Shown piece after piece: positions 12,560-23,440 of a stretch of DNA of 64,000 nucleotides. Within the stretch, counting starts at the first letter, position 1; each line of letters begins with the position of its first letter. Source of the stretch: Calendula officinalis (lineage: Eukaryota; Streptophyta; Magnoliopsida; Asterales; Asteraceae). The notes beneath the pieces are model-generated. The model was not told the origin of the DNA. It searched no databases and saw only the letters and a program-made list of their open reading frames with translations. Position numbers and translations under genes: made by a program. The stretch spans positions 9,592,446-9,656,445 of the forward strand of contig OY970829.1 of assembly GCA_963853835.1 (NCBI GenBank), written 5' to 3'.

Positions 12560-13640
12560 TTCTGAATTCGAAAAATGACTTGAAGCTATGAATGCGAAAA
12601 TAAAATCCATGAGAGACAATCAAGTTTTGAACTTAGTTGATCTTTCTCAAAACAGTAAGACTGTTGACATGGATGAAAATATACACACCTATAAATCTCT
12701 CATAGTAGCAAAAGGTTACACTCAATCCTACTGGATTGACAATGATGAAACCTTCTCGCCTGTTACTAAAGACATTAGGATTCTTATAGCCAAAGTAGTG
12801 TACTATGACTATGAAATTTGGTTGATGATGAAATCAAAACGTTTGTTTCACCTAACACCCAAACTGAGTATGTGTATATATGAAAGCTAGTGGGAGCGTT
12901 GTCGTTTCTCAAGTCATACATGTTGATGACATGTCACTCATGTGAAACAATATACCATGCTACAAGATGAAAATCCCGGCTTGGAAAATGTTTCGACATG
13001 ATGGATTGTAGGGACACGACATACATACTTGAAGTAAAGATCTATAATGATAGATCAAAGCGGTTAATTGGTTTAAGTCAAAGTGCTTACATTGACAAAA
13101 TTCTAAATGGTTTAGAGTGGTACTCCCAAACGAGGAAGTCCTCGTATGCCACACAATGTAAACTTGAGTGAGACTCAAGGACCTTCCACACCTGATGTGG
13201 TGAAGCGGATGAATGTAATCCCCTATGAATCGGCTATTACATTCATCATGTACGCTGTAAGAAGTACTAGGCCAAATGTAACGTCCTTAGGGGACCTTAC
13301 TAGAAAATACCAACAGAATTCATGAGAGAGTCACTGGATTGCTGTTAAGAACACATTGAAGTATTTTAAAGTACTGGATATATGTTTCTTGGTCATGGTG
13401 GAGATACTGAACTGAAACTAAGTATACTTGCTATACTTATGTTGGTTTTGAAATAGGGCGTGATGACGCTAGATCCTATTTACGAAGGTTCACTACATTC
13501 GAATGATTTATCGAGATATGTGAAATTCGTACACTTAAAGTTCAAACAGATAACTAACTAGCTGACGCTTTATCGAACTCAATGTCTTGTACCAAACATC
13601 TTGAATATGAATGGAACATTGGACTTCGACAAGCTAGTAG
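12560..13640 (+). pseudogene. Copia reverse transcriptase and RNase H remnants
   Basis: Pieces typical of Copia RT appear: AMNAKIKSM, VDMDENIHTYK, VAKGYTQ, ETFSPVTKDIRILIAKV (12588-12890), then DTTYILEVKIYNDRSKRLIGLSQSAYIDKIL near 13015-13105 in another frame. A large internal deletion has removed most of the palm, including the YVDD motif. The RNase H part is represented only by fragments such as the one near 13340-13370. Confidence 0.7.
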
Positions 13641-13649
13641 TTTCATGTA

Positions 13650-14482
13650 AATCTGTTTTAGTATTTGGATAATGGAACTGTGAGCAGTTTATATTGGAAT
13701 AAATTGATATATTTGATATGATCGTTTTTATATGAATATCTACTGTGTTCTATATTTGCATGTTTATATCCTTGAATATTTACTGTGTTTTATATTCTAA
13801 ATTGTCCATTGTCATATTGATAATATGGGAATATTATTAAGACAAATCTGAGGGCATTGATGACATTATCTTAGTATGACTAAGGATGATGAAATCAAAC
13901 TCACATGTCGCTCATAACGATGCACGATTGGACTGACCCAAACTATGAGAATTCACTTCTTGGATTTATGTCACAAGTGAATCTCACAAAGGCTTTGTCA
14001 CTTATCCTCTGACTTGAGATGCAAGTTGGTTTGTGTATGTAGAGGGGCAAACTTTGATGTGGTTAAACGCTGACCTGAATAAGGCTGCTATAACAACCAT
14101 TATCGGGTTTATCATTAAGCATATGACAGACACGTGCAGTCAATATAGAATTTGTTCCTCCACGTATGTGGATTAGATACTACTGGGCCCCTCGATGATT
14201 TTGAATAGATGTATGTGTGGCCACACCCAAAAGGTAATCAAGATGAATCTTGATTGGTTTTGGTAATCTATTTCATTATATAGATCGAGAAACAGAATCG
14301 TTGAAGTTTTAGATTGACATTGATCCTTGTCTAAAATTCAACATAGTATCAGTAACAAAAGGATAACTGCTTGAAAAACTTTGAACAAAGATTTTATGAA
14401 ACTCCTCATATACTCCTAGGGGCATTGGCGGGTTGCTAGACTCTAACCTTTGCTTGTATAACTACTTGATGTTATCACGTGC
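13650..14482 (+). other. Copia 3' untranslated region
   Basis: Non-coding stretch between the pol remnants and the polypurine tract. I see no gene in it. Confidence 0.5.
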
Positions 14483-14494
14483 GCAAGTGGGAGC

Positions 14495-15147
14495 TGTTGG
14501 AATATGCTTCACGCGTATAACATATAGTTATATGGCTAGTTGTTTGTGAGCCTAAAGGGTCACACACTTAAACACTAAACACCATTATATAATTAGTGTA
14601 ATTAGTGTAATTACATTAATTATTAATATATAAGCTATAAGCTTGTGTATAATAAGTTTAATATTAATTGTTAATATTGAAACTTTATTGTGAGCAAAAT
14701 GGAAGAAACAAATGACTAGGGACTAAAGTGCAAATGGAACAATGGTTTATGGAAATCATTGATGGGTCTTTATGGCACCATTAAGAGTGTTGAATGGCTC
14801 CATAAATTCACCCTTGACCACCCATTTGGTCTCTCTCTCTCTAACACTTGTATGTGTTTTTGTTTCTTTTTGCTCTCAAGATTCAAGGACTAGCATCCTC
14901 CATTGGTGTTCTTGCTTGTGTTGTGTGGATTTCTTTTAGAGGTATTCTAATTGAATACTTGGTTTCAATCCATCATCAAATCCATCCGAATCCACAACAA
15001 GATCAAAGGCTTCAAGGGTATGAAATGTTCATCCAATCTCTTTGATTTTCTTATAGTTTAATTGTATGATTGATATCAAGATCCGTTCATGGTGATTAAA
15101 TCTTTCCGCTGCGTTTTGTTAATTGTTTTAACCGAAAATCACCATTA
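14495..15147 (+). repeat. Copia 3' LTR
   Basis: 653 bp, preceded by the polypurine tract CAAGTGGGAGC and followed by the target duplication AAGCA. Confidence 0.9.
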
Positions 15148-15200
15148 AAGCAGACCAACCATTCGCAGCCTAATATATTCCTAGCCCAAACCCCTTTGCT

Positions 15201-15292
15201 TTCCTTGACGCATGCCACAACCCAACCCATCAAGAAGTGAAGCAGACCAACCATTCGCAGCCTAATATATTCCTAGCCCAAACCCCTTTGCT
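15201..15292 (+). repeat. 92-bp tandem duplication inside the gag-element 3' LTR
   Basis: The unit from TTCCTTGACG to CCTTTGCT occurs twice in the 3' LTR but once in the 5' LTR. The first unit (7803-7846 plus 15153-15200) is the one the Copia element entered, so the duplication predates the Copia insertion. The ends share the 4-bp microhomology TGCT. Confidence 0.8.
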
Positions 15293-16675
15293 GATTTGTT
15301 TAAAGCCTTTTAAGTGTATTCTAAATTAATTATTTAATTAAAATTAAATCAAATTAGTCATTTAACATTTATATAATTACCATTACCAAATATGTATATA
15401 ACTTATATTTTTCAAAGATCAGTATGTTATTTATTATTTATTCAAAAGAACGTTACTTATTTAATAATATTTATAATTTATAATTATTTATAATCATTTT
15501 TATTTAATTAATTAACAATGGTACAATTACACATTATTTTGATCGAAATACACCAACTTACAGTAACTTATACAACACAAACTAAATATATATATAATAC
15601 AATATTAACACATTAATGTCACCAACATATCGCTCATTAGGTTGGCTTCTATGCATATAGGTCACTAGAAGTCCTTTGGTTGGATCTTGCATTCTACTTA
15701 GTTGCATTTTTGGAAGCTCTGCATCAGGTGAGTCCACAGCCCCTCTTTTTATTACGTTTTTAACTGTTTTGGGGTGAAAAACATATCAAACTGTTTTACA
15801 TATACTCGCATTATTTATAAGTGTTATTTTATTTTGATGATACATTGTTCAAAACATGACAATCAATCTTTATGCTCGGACTAAGACAAGATGTAGTGTA
15901 TAGGTAGATGCCTACATACTGTAACCATTAGCTAGTTGCGACTAGACCCTGGATATGCAGATAGTACTAATGGCTGACACTCTTCCTCCCACATTTGTTT
16001 TAACGGTGCTACCCCACCGTCAGGGGAGTGCATATCTTAGAGAACAGAAACATCACACTTTGAGTTGTAGTTTGGTTATGGGCTTAGGGTCGGCATATTA
16101 ACTCAAGAGCCTTGCAAACTATTGGGGATACCAGTCATGCATTTTCAATACTTACTACTTTTATAACCTTACTATTTTGATACATACATGTGTTTACATA
16201 TAAAATTTTATTATAACATTTATTCATATCAAACCATTTTTTAAACATCTTATCATCACACATATTTTTGGTCATGTTGGCACATTAACAATTGGTAAAT
16301 TAAAACTATATTTTAAACTTGTAAACACAATAAAAATCTTGGTTTTCAAAACTCACATTAAACTTGTGGATTCACTCAACAATTTTTGTTGACCATTTTA
16401 TATATGTTTTTCAGGTAATTAGGCGAAGCATTGAGTCTCATTAGCTTTGGATCATAAGCATGCATATGTCAAGATGCCACAAACTTATTTTTACTTCAAA
16501 ACATTGTCTTTAGGTTTTATTTATTTTGTTAACGTTTAAATTTTGTGGCGTACTTTATTTCAATAATTTATTTAGGTTTTAAATCATTAAATGTTTACAA
16601 TAATCATATGCTTGTTGTTACTCATGATGTCCACCCCGTTCTTCCGCAAACATCTTTGGCGGGGTGTGACATAAC

Positions 16676-16996
16676 TACCCAGAACAATTTACAGATCCAG
16701 GAAATGTTTATGCTTGGAATGTGATTCCAACTGCCAATATGTATTTTTTTGAAAAATCAGGCAAAATATGTGAGCTATACTTATATGAAAAAGAATATCC
16801 ACATTCTGAAAAGACTATGTATCAGATATTCACAAATGCAATGATGAAACCTTATGATGCTGTTATGTTCCAGAATAAATTGAATTATTTCACAAAGAGA
16901 AATAGCAAATACATCATTGCTCAAAGACATCAACAAAATCAAAGAACATTGGAGAAAAGAAAGAAAGAAGAGGAAGAACAAAAGAAACTTATGTGA
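16676..16996 (+). pseudogene. Retroelement large ORF, 3' part
   Basis: Continues the frame interrupted at 2256 after excision of the insertion. The segment contains YAWNVIPTANMYFFEKSGK and ends in a Lys/Glu-rich tail (KKEEEEQKKLM). The stop at 16994-16996 is followed 20 bp later by a purine run and the putative 3' LTR. No function can be assigned. Confidence 0.5.
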
Positions 16997-17027
16997 TTAA
17001 AAAGAATCAATAAGTTTAGGGGGAGAT

Positions 17028-17632
17028 TGTTGGAGTAAATCACAGGTCAACTTAATACTGATGCTGCAGTTAGTACTGATCATGGTTACTACTGGTGACT
17101 AATATGATTGTTACTGATGGGGCAGAAACTTACTACTGATGAGTTGATACTGGTGAAGACTATAACTTATAGTTACTACTGATCTTAGTAGTTACTACTG
17201 ACGTTGTATCTGGACTTGCTACTGATCACCAGACTTACTACTGACGTTACATATTTACTACTGGTGATTGGTATTACTACTGGTATACGTTTTGGAAGCA
17301 TATCAAGTCCGAGATCTTCGCAGAGATAGTTATAGAATGTAATTCAATGTATATCTTTATAATTCGAATGTAAATCAAGTCCTAGAATAACTAGGGTAAA
17401 TAGTTTAGCTTCAAGGACTATTATAAATAGTTCCTTACGAATTGTAAACGTACGTGTGTATTGTGAATCAATAATATACATTGAAGCTTTTTGTGAAACT
17501 GTGTTCTTAATATTTTCGCTTATTGTTTTACAGTTCATTGTTCTTAATACATTGATATAGTGTTGATCCGCTGCAACTTCTATTATCAATTAGATCTAAG
17601 GTATTTATTAACTCTTCATAGTTAATCGATCC
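17028..17632 (+). repeat. Putative 3' LTR of the outer retroelement
   Basis: TGTTGGAGTAAATC directly follows the purine run AGGGGGAGA (17018-17026), as an LTR start should. The first 250 bp carry many copies of TACTACTG(A/G) or TACTGATG. A TATA-like ATTATAAATAG is near 17420. The right end is uncertain: the 41-bp repeat ends at 17632. No complete 5' LTR is in the window. Confidence 0.55.
17592..17632 (+). repeat. 41-bp direct repeat, right copy
   Basis: Partner of 457-497 with one mismatch. It marks the right border of the retroelement complex, about 400 bp upstream of the pectinesterase TATA box. Confidence 0.75.
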
Positions 17633-18028
17633 TGACAATAAGGCAATAGTTGAGATTTATATCTCACTAAATAAAACCGTTGTGTAGACTTTTTAGATCG
17701 ATAGCGCCACCTTAATTTGGAAAATCGTGGTTCTAATCTCTTCTAAAAATAGAAAATACAAAGGTCTAGAGTTTTCCTCCAAACCCCAGATTCTCTATCA
17801 GAAAAGGAACAATCATATAAACATCTCACATTCATCATTATTTGCTCCTAATCTTTAACACCAAAAATTAAGGTTTCCTTGAATTCTAATTAATATCTGT
17901 GGGAAGGCATTTATCAAATAGATTCAAGAGGGGGGAGGGTCAATCTTACACTTTAGGCCCTCTCTCAATCATTAACAAATTTTTACATAGCAAAACATAA
18001 GTTAATTAGGTAGACAGATTGTAGGGGA

Positions 18029-18036
18029 TATAAAAG
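18029..18036 (+). promoter_or_regulatory. TATA box of pectinesterase gene
   Basis: TATAAAAG lies 65 bp before the start codon at 18094. Upstream, 17633-18028 is AT-rich intergenic DNA in which I see no other element. Confidence 0.6.
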
Positions 18037-18093
18037 AGATAGAACAAGAACAACATAATTTTATTTTAAATTTTTGAAGGGGCAAGATTAAAG

Positions 18094-20336
18094 ATGGGCA
18101 ATGGATCAAAATTTGCCGTACTCGCCGTAGCTTTGGCGTTGTTTTTGGCAATTGTGATTGGTTTAATCATCATGACACAAAAAGATCCCGAGCCACAATC
18201 TGAAAAAACGGATCATGATCATGAAGATGAGGTCAAGGCCTCTATCAAAGCCGTTTGTGAGGATACCGATTACAAGCAGACTTGCGTTGATAGCCTTACC
18301 AAAGCGCACACCGAATCAACGGATCCTTATGAACACATAAAAACGATCTTTGAGGTTACAATTAAGCAACTAGAGGATTCCGCACAGAACTCCTCGATCA
18401 TGAAAGAAGTTCATGCGGATCCAAGAACCAATGATGCTCTCAAGGGCTGCAAGGAGCTTGCAGCCCTTGCTGTTGGTGATCTAAGGAGATCTTTCGAAGG
18501 TATAAATATTTTCAGTCTTAATAATATTGGACAAGCGCTAGGAAAACTAAAGATTTGGATGAGTGGTGCGATAACGTATGAACAAACGTGCCTAGACGGG
18601 TTTGAAAAGACGGAAGGTGATACCGGAGAGAAAATGAAACAAATGTTGAGTGAATCTATGAAGTTGACAAGCAACTGCCTTGCTATGATCTCCGAATTGT
18701 CACGAATATTTCAATCATTTAGTGGTGCACCCCAAGCGGCTCATAATCGTCGTCTACTTTCCCTAATGAACAATGATAACGATAACGATTACGATTACGA
18801 TATTCCTGAATGGGTAGATTTAGTAAATCGAAGAATCCTAGAGAAAGAACCCATGAACTTGAAACCCGATGTTACCATCGCACAAGATGGAAGTGGAAAC
18901 TTTGTTTCAATCAATGAAGCTTTGAAATCCGTTCCTGTGAAAGCCGAAAAGATGTATGTGATGTACATTAAGGCGGGCATTTACAACGAGATAATCCGTA
19001 TCCCTAAGAACTTGACTCATCTAACGGTAATTGGGGATGGGCCGGACAAAACAAAGATCACCGGAAGCTTGAACTTCATAGACGGAGTTAGCACGTACCA
19101 CACCGCAACGGTTGGTAAGAAATACCCATGGCAACAAATGTCTCATTTGTGCACTCTTTTTTCTAAGCGCTTTATTATAAAGTGAATACAATTTTATGCA
19201 TCCTTCAGAAAAACATGTGTACAAATGAGATATTTGTTATACACAATCGTTTGAGTGATAAATATTGGAGTAGAAAGTCATTTTAGTAACCTTTTCATGT
19301 ATGTTAATAACATGATTAATATCAACAATTGTATGCAGCGGTTGGTGGAGACTTTTTCATGGCTAGGGACATCGGGTTCGAGAACACGGCAGGTCCCGAA
19401 AAGCACCAAGCTGTGGCATTACGTGTTAGTGCAGATCGAACGGTTTTCTACAATTGTCGCATGGATGGATACCAAGACACCCTTTATGCACACACCTACC
19501 GCCAATTCTATCGCGAATGCACAATTTCGGGCACAATCGACTTTGTTTTTGGGGACAGTGCGGCAGTGTTCCAAAACTGCATCATGGTTGTTAGGAAGCC
19601 AATGGACAACCAGAATTGCATTGTGACGGCTCAAGGACGAAAGGAACATCGACAACCAACGGGGCTTGTGCTTCAAAATTGTAGCATTGTGGCCGATCCA
19701 TTGCTTTTTCCGGTTAGAATGCAACTCAAATCGTACCTAGGACGCCCATGGAAAGAATTTTCTAGAACGATTATAATGGAATCGTTCATTGATGATTTGA
19801 TCCAACCTCAAGGGTGGTTACCTTGGAACGAAACGTTTGCGTTTGATACGCTTTTTTATAGCGAGTTTAATAATCACGGACCGGGATCTTCCAAGTTGGA
19901 ACGTGTTAAATGGCTTGGCGTGAAGGAGCTAACACCGAAACGAGCTAGTCGTTTCACGGCTGGGAAATTCATCATTGGTGATACGTGGATCCCGCCAACC
20001 GAAGTGCCTTACACCTCCGGGTTCATGTTTGACCCCGCAAATGAAAATGATTCCAAAAAAGGTATAAATGACAAAGAAAAAGACGATGAAATTAGTAAGA
20101 AAAAGAAGAAAGAGGAAAAAGAAGCTAGACGTAAGAGGAAAGAAGAGAGAAAAAGGAAGAAAGAAGAAGCGAGAAAGAAAAGGGAAATGGAGAAAGCTAA
20201 AAGGGACGCTGAGAACCCGAATGCCCCCCGTGGCACGTTACCCGAGACTAGCGTGATAAGTGCACCAACGGGTTCAAATGTAGTACAATCATCTCCACAG
20301 GCATCGCCGATAGTCTTAAAAAAATCTTTATTCTAA
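18094..20336 (+). CDS. PME: Type I pectin methylesterase (PMEI-PME) with charged C-terminal extension
   Basis: Two exons: 18094-19114 and 19339-20336. The intron has donor GTAAGA and acceptor TGCAG, and the join preserves the frame, giving 672 residues. Residues 7-28 form a hydrophobic signal anchor. A PME-inhibitor domain follows (four-cysteine pattern, about 45-205). RRLL (219-222) and RRIL (246-249) are candidate subtilase processing sites. The pectinesterase domain starts near 259 and keeps GIYNE, QAVALR (Gln364), YQDTLY (Asp387), GTIDFVFG (Asp408) and LGRPW (Arg476), the known catalytic set. It removes methyl esters from homogalacturonan in the cell wall, with the pro-region thought to hold it inactive in the secretory path. 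The last 100 residues are unusual: a Lys/Glu/Arg-rich run (about 580-630) and a Ser/Pro tail. Extended tails are known in some pollen-type PMEs, but a basic coiled-coil-like one is odd. Confidence 0.93.
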
Positions 20337-21182
20337 ATACATTTTGGAAAACTTTTTAAAACGTAGTTTTATGATTAGTTCAAACGTAGTTCTTAATTAA
20401 TATGTAGCTCCAAATGTCTGTGTGATACCCGTGAATTGTGATTAGAACACTACTACAAAGGAACATATAAGGATAGGTTATTTTGAATTATTTTAACAAG
20501 TTTCGTTTTTCTAATTTGTTTGATTTTAATCCTTACTCTTATGTCCAACAACAAAAATTCGATCTATCTTTGTAACTGAATCAAATTACCACGAGTGCAA
20601 CATATAGACAAATTTGGGCAGATTTAACATATTATTAGCATCCATATATATAAAAGTTAGTTGATCATAAATATATAACATGGGTGATTTTTACAACATT
20701 TTTGTTTTTTAATTCACTACAACCATTTTGCGATCCGATTGTAACTATAAATCTCGATCGAACTTCAATTTTGAAAGCTGATTGATCGAAATTGGTAATC
20801 GAATCATGCAATTTGGAAGATGATACTGCGATTTTGAAAACTGCATCATGAGAAATCAGGCGATTTGACTTGGGTTGACTCGCCGGTTCAACCAGTTGAA
20901 CCATGAGTCCATGACCCAACCATCATACCGAGTCAACTAAGAATCCGGATTTTAAAACTAGAAATCATAATCACATTTTTGTGTTTTGTGACATGCGAAT
21001 AGTTTCCGAATCAACTATAATCATGATGTTTGAAAGAGTTAGAATCAAGCACTCCAAAATACACATTGTATACGAATACAAACGGTCTCAGCAACAGTTT
21101 TTCATGCTGAATAAAAAGTTACATGATACGAGTAAGAAAACCAAAAAAACATATGAAAAGGCATCATGTATTTGCAACAAAC
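20337..21182. other. Intergenic region, no supported gene
   Basis: AT-rich DNA between the convergent pectinesterase and MCTS1-like genes. Short open frames at 20665-20919 and 20981-21253 (the latter overlaps the last MCTS1 exon on the other strand) show no recognised domain. Confidence 0.5.
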
Positions 21183-23052
21183 TCAATCCAGTCGTTCCAT
21201 CTGCAAACATAACCAGAACAAACACTTTAATGGTTATATTAACCGGTTATTAAATCATAATTCATAGTTATCACATACCTTCCAGAGGCCATCATTAAGA
21301 TAATGCATATTATCTACACCAATGCCCTTGTTAATTGCCTTTCTGCAGTAGACATTAAGTTAAATGGTATCAGATAAAGTGATAGGAAATTGAAATGTTT
21401 AGTTGTAGAAGGGGTAAAAGAGTAACATTATTATTATTGGGGTTAGTATATAAATAGTAGAGTAAGGCTTACGTTTTGGGCAGACTATTGAATATTAGGG
21501 TTTGAATTAGACTCTTAGCAATTTAGCTTTGAGGGGCTCTCTTGTGAGAGAAGGGTTTATCCCTGGGCTTTTGGGTTGTATTTACTTACTATCCTTCTAA
21601 TTTCAATTTCGATTACAGTTTACGTTTCCATATTTGTTATAGTTCTCCTTCAATTTGCTGTTCTTATTATCCATTCGTATCATAAAGATATTCATTCATT
21701 TCAAAAGGAGATTTACTTAAGATAATGATATTTGATGAAACAAAATCATAAACTTACATATCTTTTGCCGACATTTTTGTAAAGCCAATAGCAAGAGCAT
21801 GTTCCTTCCCTTCAGCCATTATAGCCTGACAAAGTCACCAAACAACCCATTAAATTACCATGTCCTAAGTCCTAATATTAAAGAAAATTAATAGCAATTA
21901 AAAATGAAATAAAAAAAACATAATAATAATTATTTTAGGGTTGTGATTCACATACTACAGGTGTTTCTGCACCAACTTCCTCATCTAAAACACCTCCAGG
22001 AGATGTGAGACCAGGACACATAATATTAGCACCAGCAAGAACAAATTTTATTGCACCCCTGTCCACTTGAAGTTTCTTCATTATAGTTGGATCTACATCA
22101 ATATTCAAATTCAAATATTAAAAAAATAAAATAAAAAATAAATTGGGTATTATAAGAAAATGGTATATAACTATATACTCACACTGATGAAGCAGTCGTA
22201 ATGTAGGCATATATGGTCCATCTCGTATGTTGAAAAACAGTGGCACATTGTTCACCACAACCAGATTCAGATGATTTTGACTAATGAAATTAAAACAAAG
22301 ATAAAAAAAAAAAAAAACTCTTAAGAGACTAATTAAAAAACTTTAAAAAATGTTATTTAACAGGAGAATAGGAGAACCATTTAGCGACGATTAGAGGGGA
22401 TTTCTTTGGAAGTAAATCATCCATAACTAATTCTAGTCCTGGGTACTGCAGAAGGCACAAAAGTGTCAAAATGATATGATTGAATTAATCATGTTTATAA
22501 TTATATTTAAAATTATTTAGTAGCACTTTAGTAAAAGAACCTCATCAGTAATACTTTGGCGGATTCTTCGTTGCACGGAAGCTTTGACTTGATTTTGGCC
22601 CGATACATCTTCTGCAGTAAACCTAAAGTAACATATTTCAAAAAAAAAAAAAAAAAAAGTGAGATAAATGCGTCATTTTTGTTTTCAACAAATATGTAAG
22701 GTAGGTTAGACTTTTAAATTGTAAGATCTGGTTATTTGGCTAATTCATTTCTAAACCTAGAAATTGAAATATTAATTTATACACTGTGAGTTTGAAGTAA
22801 TGTGATTGGCCCTAAGAACAATAGTGAATACCGATGTAAACGCAGACAATAATTTTGTATATTTGGGCTAAATCTCACTGGAATAAAAAGAAATAACAAA
22901 CGCATTCAATCAGATAATAAAACCAGTCAACAGAACAACAATCAATGACGCAAACGCACATATATACAATATAAACAGATTCGACGGGAAATTAAAGCAA
23001 ACAGCAAGAATCAGAAGAAAATTGTAGAGAAAAGGACTCACTTTTTGAACAT
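21183..23052 (-). CDS. MCTS1: MCTS1/Tma20-like translation factor (MCT1 N-terminal and PUA domains)
   Basis: Eight exons read on the minus strand: 23052-23042, 22622-22541, 22445-22378, 22280-22183, 22092-21956, 21825-21758, 21342-21279 and 21200-21183. All introns are GT-AG and the frame closes exactly at 181 codons plus stop, the length of human MCTS1. The N-terminal MCT1 domain begins MFKKFTAEDVSGQNQ and includes VQRRIRQSITDEYPGLE. The PUA domain carries KLQVDRGAIKF, GANIMCPGLTSPGG, EGKEHALAIG and the GIGVDNMHYLNDGLW ending. The family pairs with DENR/Tma22 on the 40S subunit, removes deacylated tRNA after termination and supports reinitiation; here that role is by homology. Exon 1 (11 nt) and exon 8 (18 nt) are tiny, and the exon 3 donor is the weak GTTCTC. 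A broken second copy lies at 25136-29266. Confidence 0.93.
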
Positions 23053-23440
23053 TTCGATCGATGAAGCAAATGAAAACCTTGTGAATTTTTGTTTGTAGGG
23101 TTTTAGCAGGGAATTCTACAGCGTACTTGCAAGGCTAAGCGGAACACTGTTCAACCCTCAATTGTCTTGATCTCGTACCTCGGGTTTTTCCGTGTCTGCG
23201 AGATACCAATTACTGTACTAACTATGCAAATATTGCCGGATTCGGGTCGGGTGTGTGCGGTCGGGCCGGACACACTTTTTGGATTCCAAAACGGTAAATT
23301 GGTAGTATTTAGAAAAGAGAAACGGTATTCATAAAAGATTAAAAGGGAAATGATGGAGATAAATTTTAAAATTATGAAGATTATACGAATGAAGATAATT
23401 AGTAGATAATACGTGTCATTTTGTGTTAGGTAGCAAGATG
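23053..23440. repeat. MCTS1 upstream segment, duplicated
   Basis: This stretch (CGAGATACCAATTAC, ATTGCCGGATTCGGGTCGGG, CCAAAACGGTAAATTGGTA) recurs upstream of the second MCTS1 copy at 29267-29412 and 31049-31230, separated there by the foldback element. It probably contains the promoter and leader. Confidence 0.75.

Larger units (their letters stand above)
7847..15147 (+). mobile_element. Copia-type LTR retrotransposon with ruined coding region
   Basis: The 653-bp LTRs (7847-8499 and 14495-15147) differ at only about two positions by eye. The flanking duplication AAGCA is at 7842-7846 and 15148-15152. A primer site (TGGTATCACGAG, 8501) and polypurine tract (CAAGTGGGAGC, 14484-14494) are present. 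The Copia order gag, protease, integrase, reverse transcriptase, RNase H can be followed from 10390 to 13640, but only as short pieces broken by stops, frameshifts and deletions. The contrast between fresh LTRs and a dead interior indicates that an already defective copy was mobilised in trans. Confidence 0.9.
2261..16671 (+). mobile_element. Gag-only LTR retrotransposon (TR-GAG type, Gypsy-like), with nested Copia
   Basis: The element starts TGTGACAACC and ends GGTGTGACA, flanked by the 5-bp duplication TAACT (2256-2260 and 16672-16676). It has a 5' LTR of 2477 bp, a tRNA-Met-type primer-binding site, one gag ORF, a polypurine tract and a 3' LTR. There is no protease, reverse transcriptase or integrase: only about 110 bp separate the gag stop from the 3' LTR. 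The motif TTTCGGGACGAAATTT before the polypurine tract resembles the post-pol region of Tekay/Del-type chromoviruses, which suggests derivation from such an element by loss of pol. By eye the LTRs differ at about a dozen positions plus small indels, so it is a recent insertion. It must have depended on enzymes supplied by a relative. Confidence 0.85.
6793..16671 (+). repeat. 3' LTR of gag-only element, interrupted by a Copia element
   Basis: LTR sequence runs 6793-7846 and resumes at 15148. After removing the Copia element, its 5-bp target duplication and a 92-bp tandem duplication, the length agrees with the 5' LTR apart from a 4-bp insertion near 16520. Confidence 0.9.

Noticed and set aside
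20009..20256. ORFs antisense or in other frames to the pectinesterase tail
   Set aside because: Shadows of the Lys/Glu-rich coding sequence. The exon 2 frame joins exon 1 correctly and explains the region.
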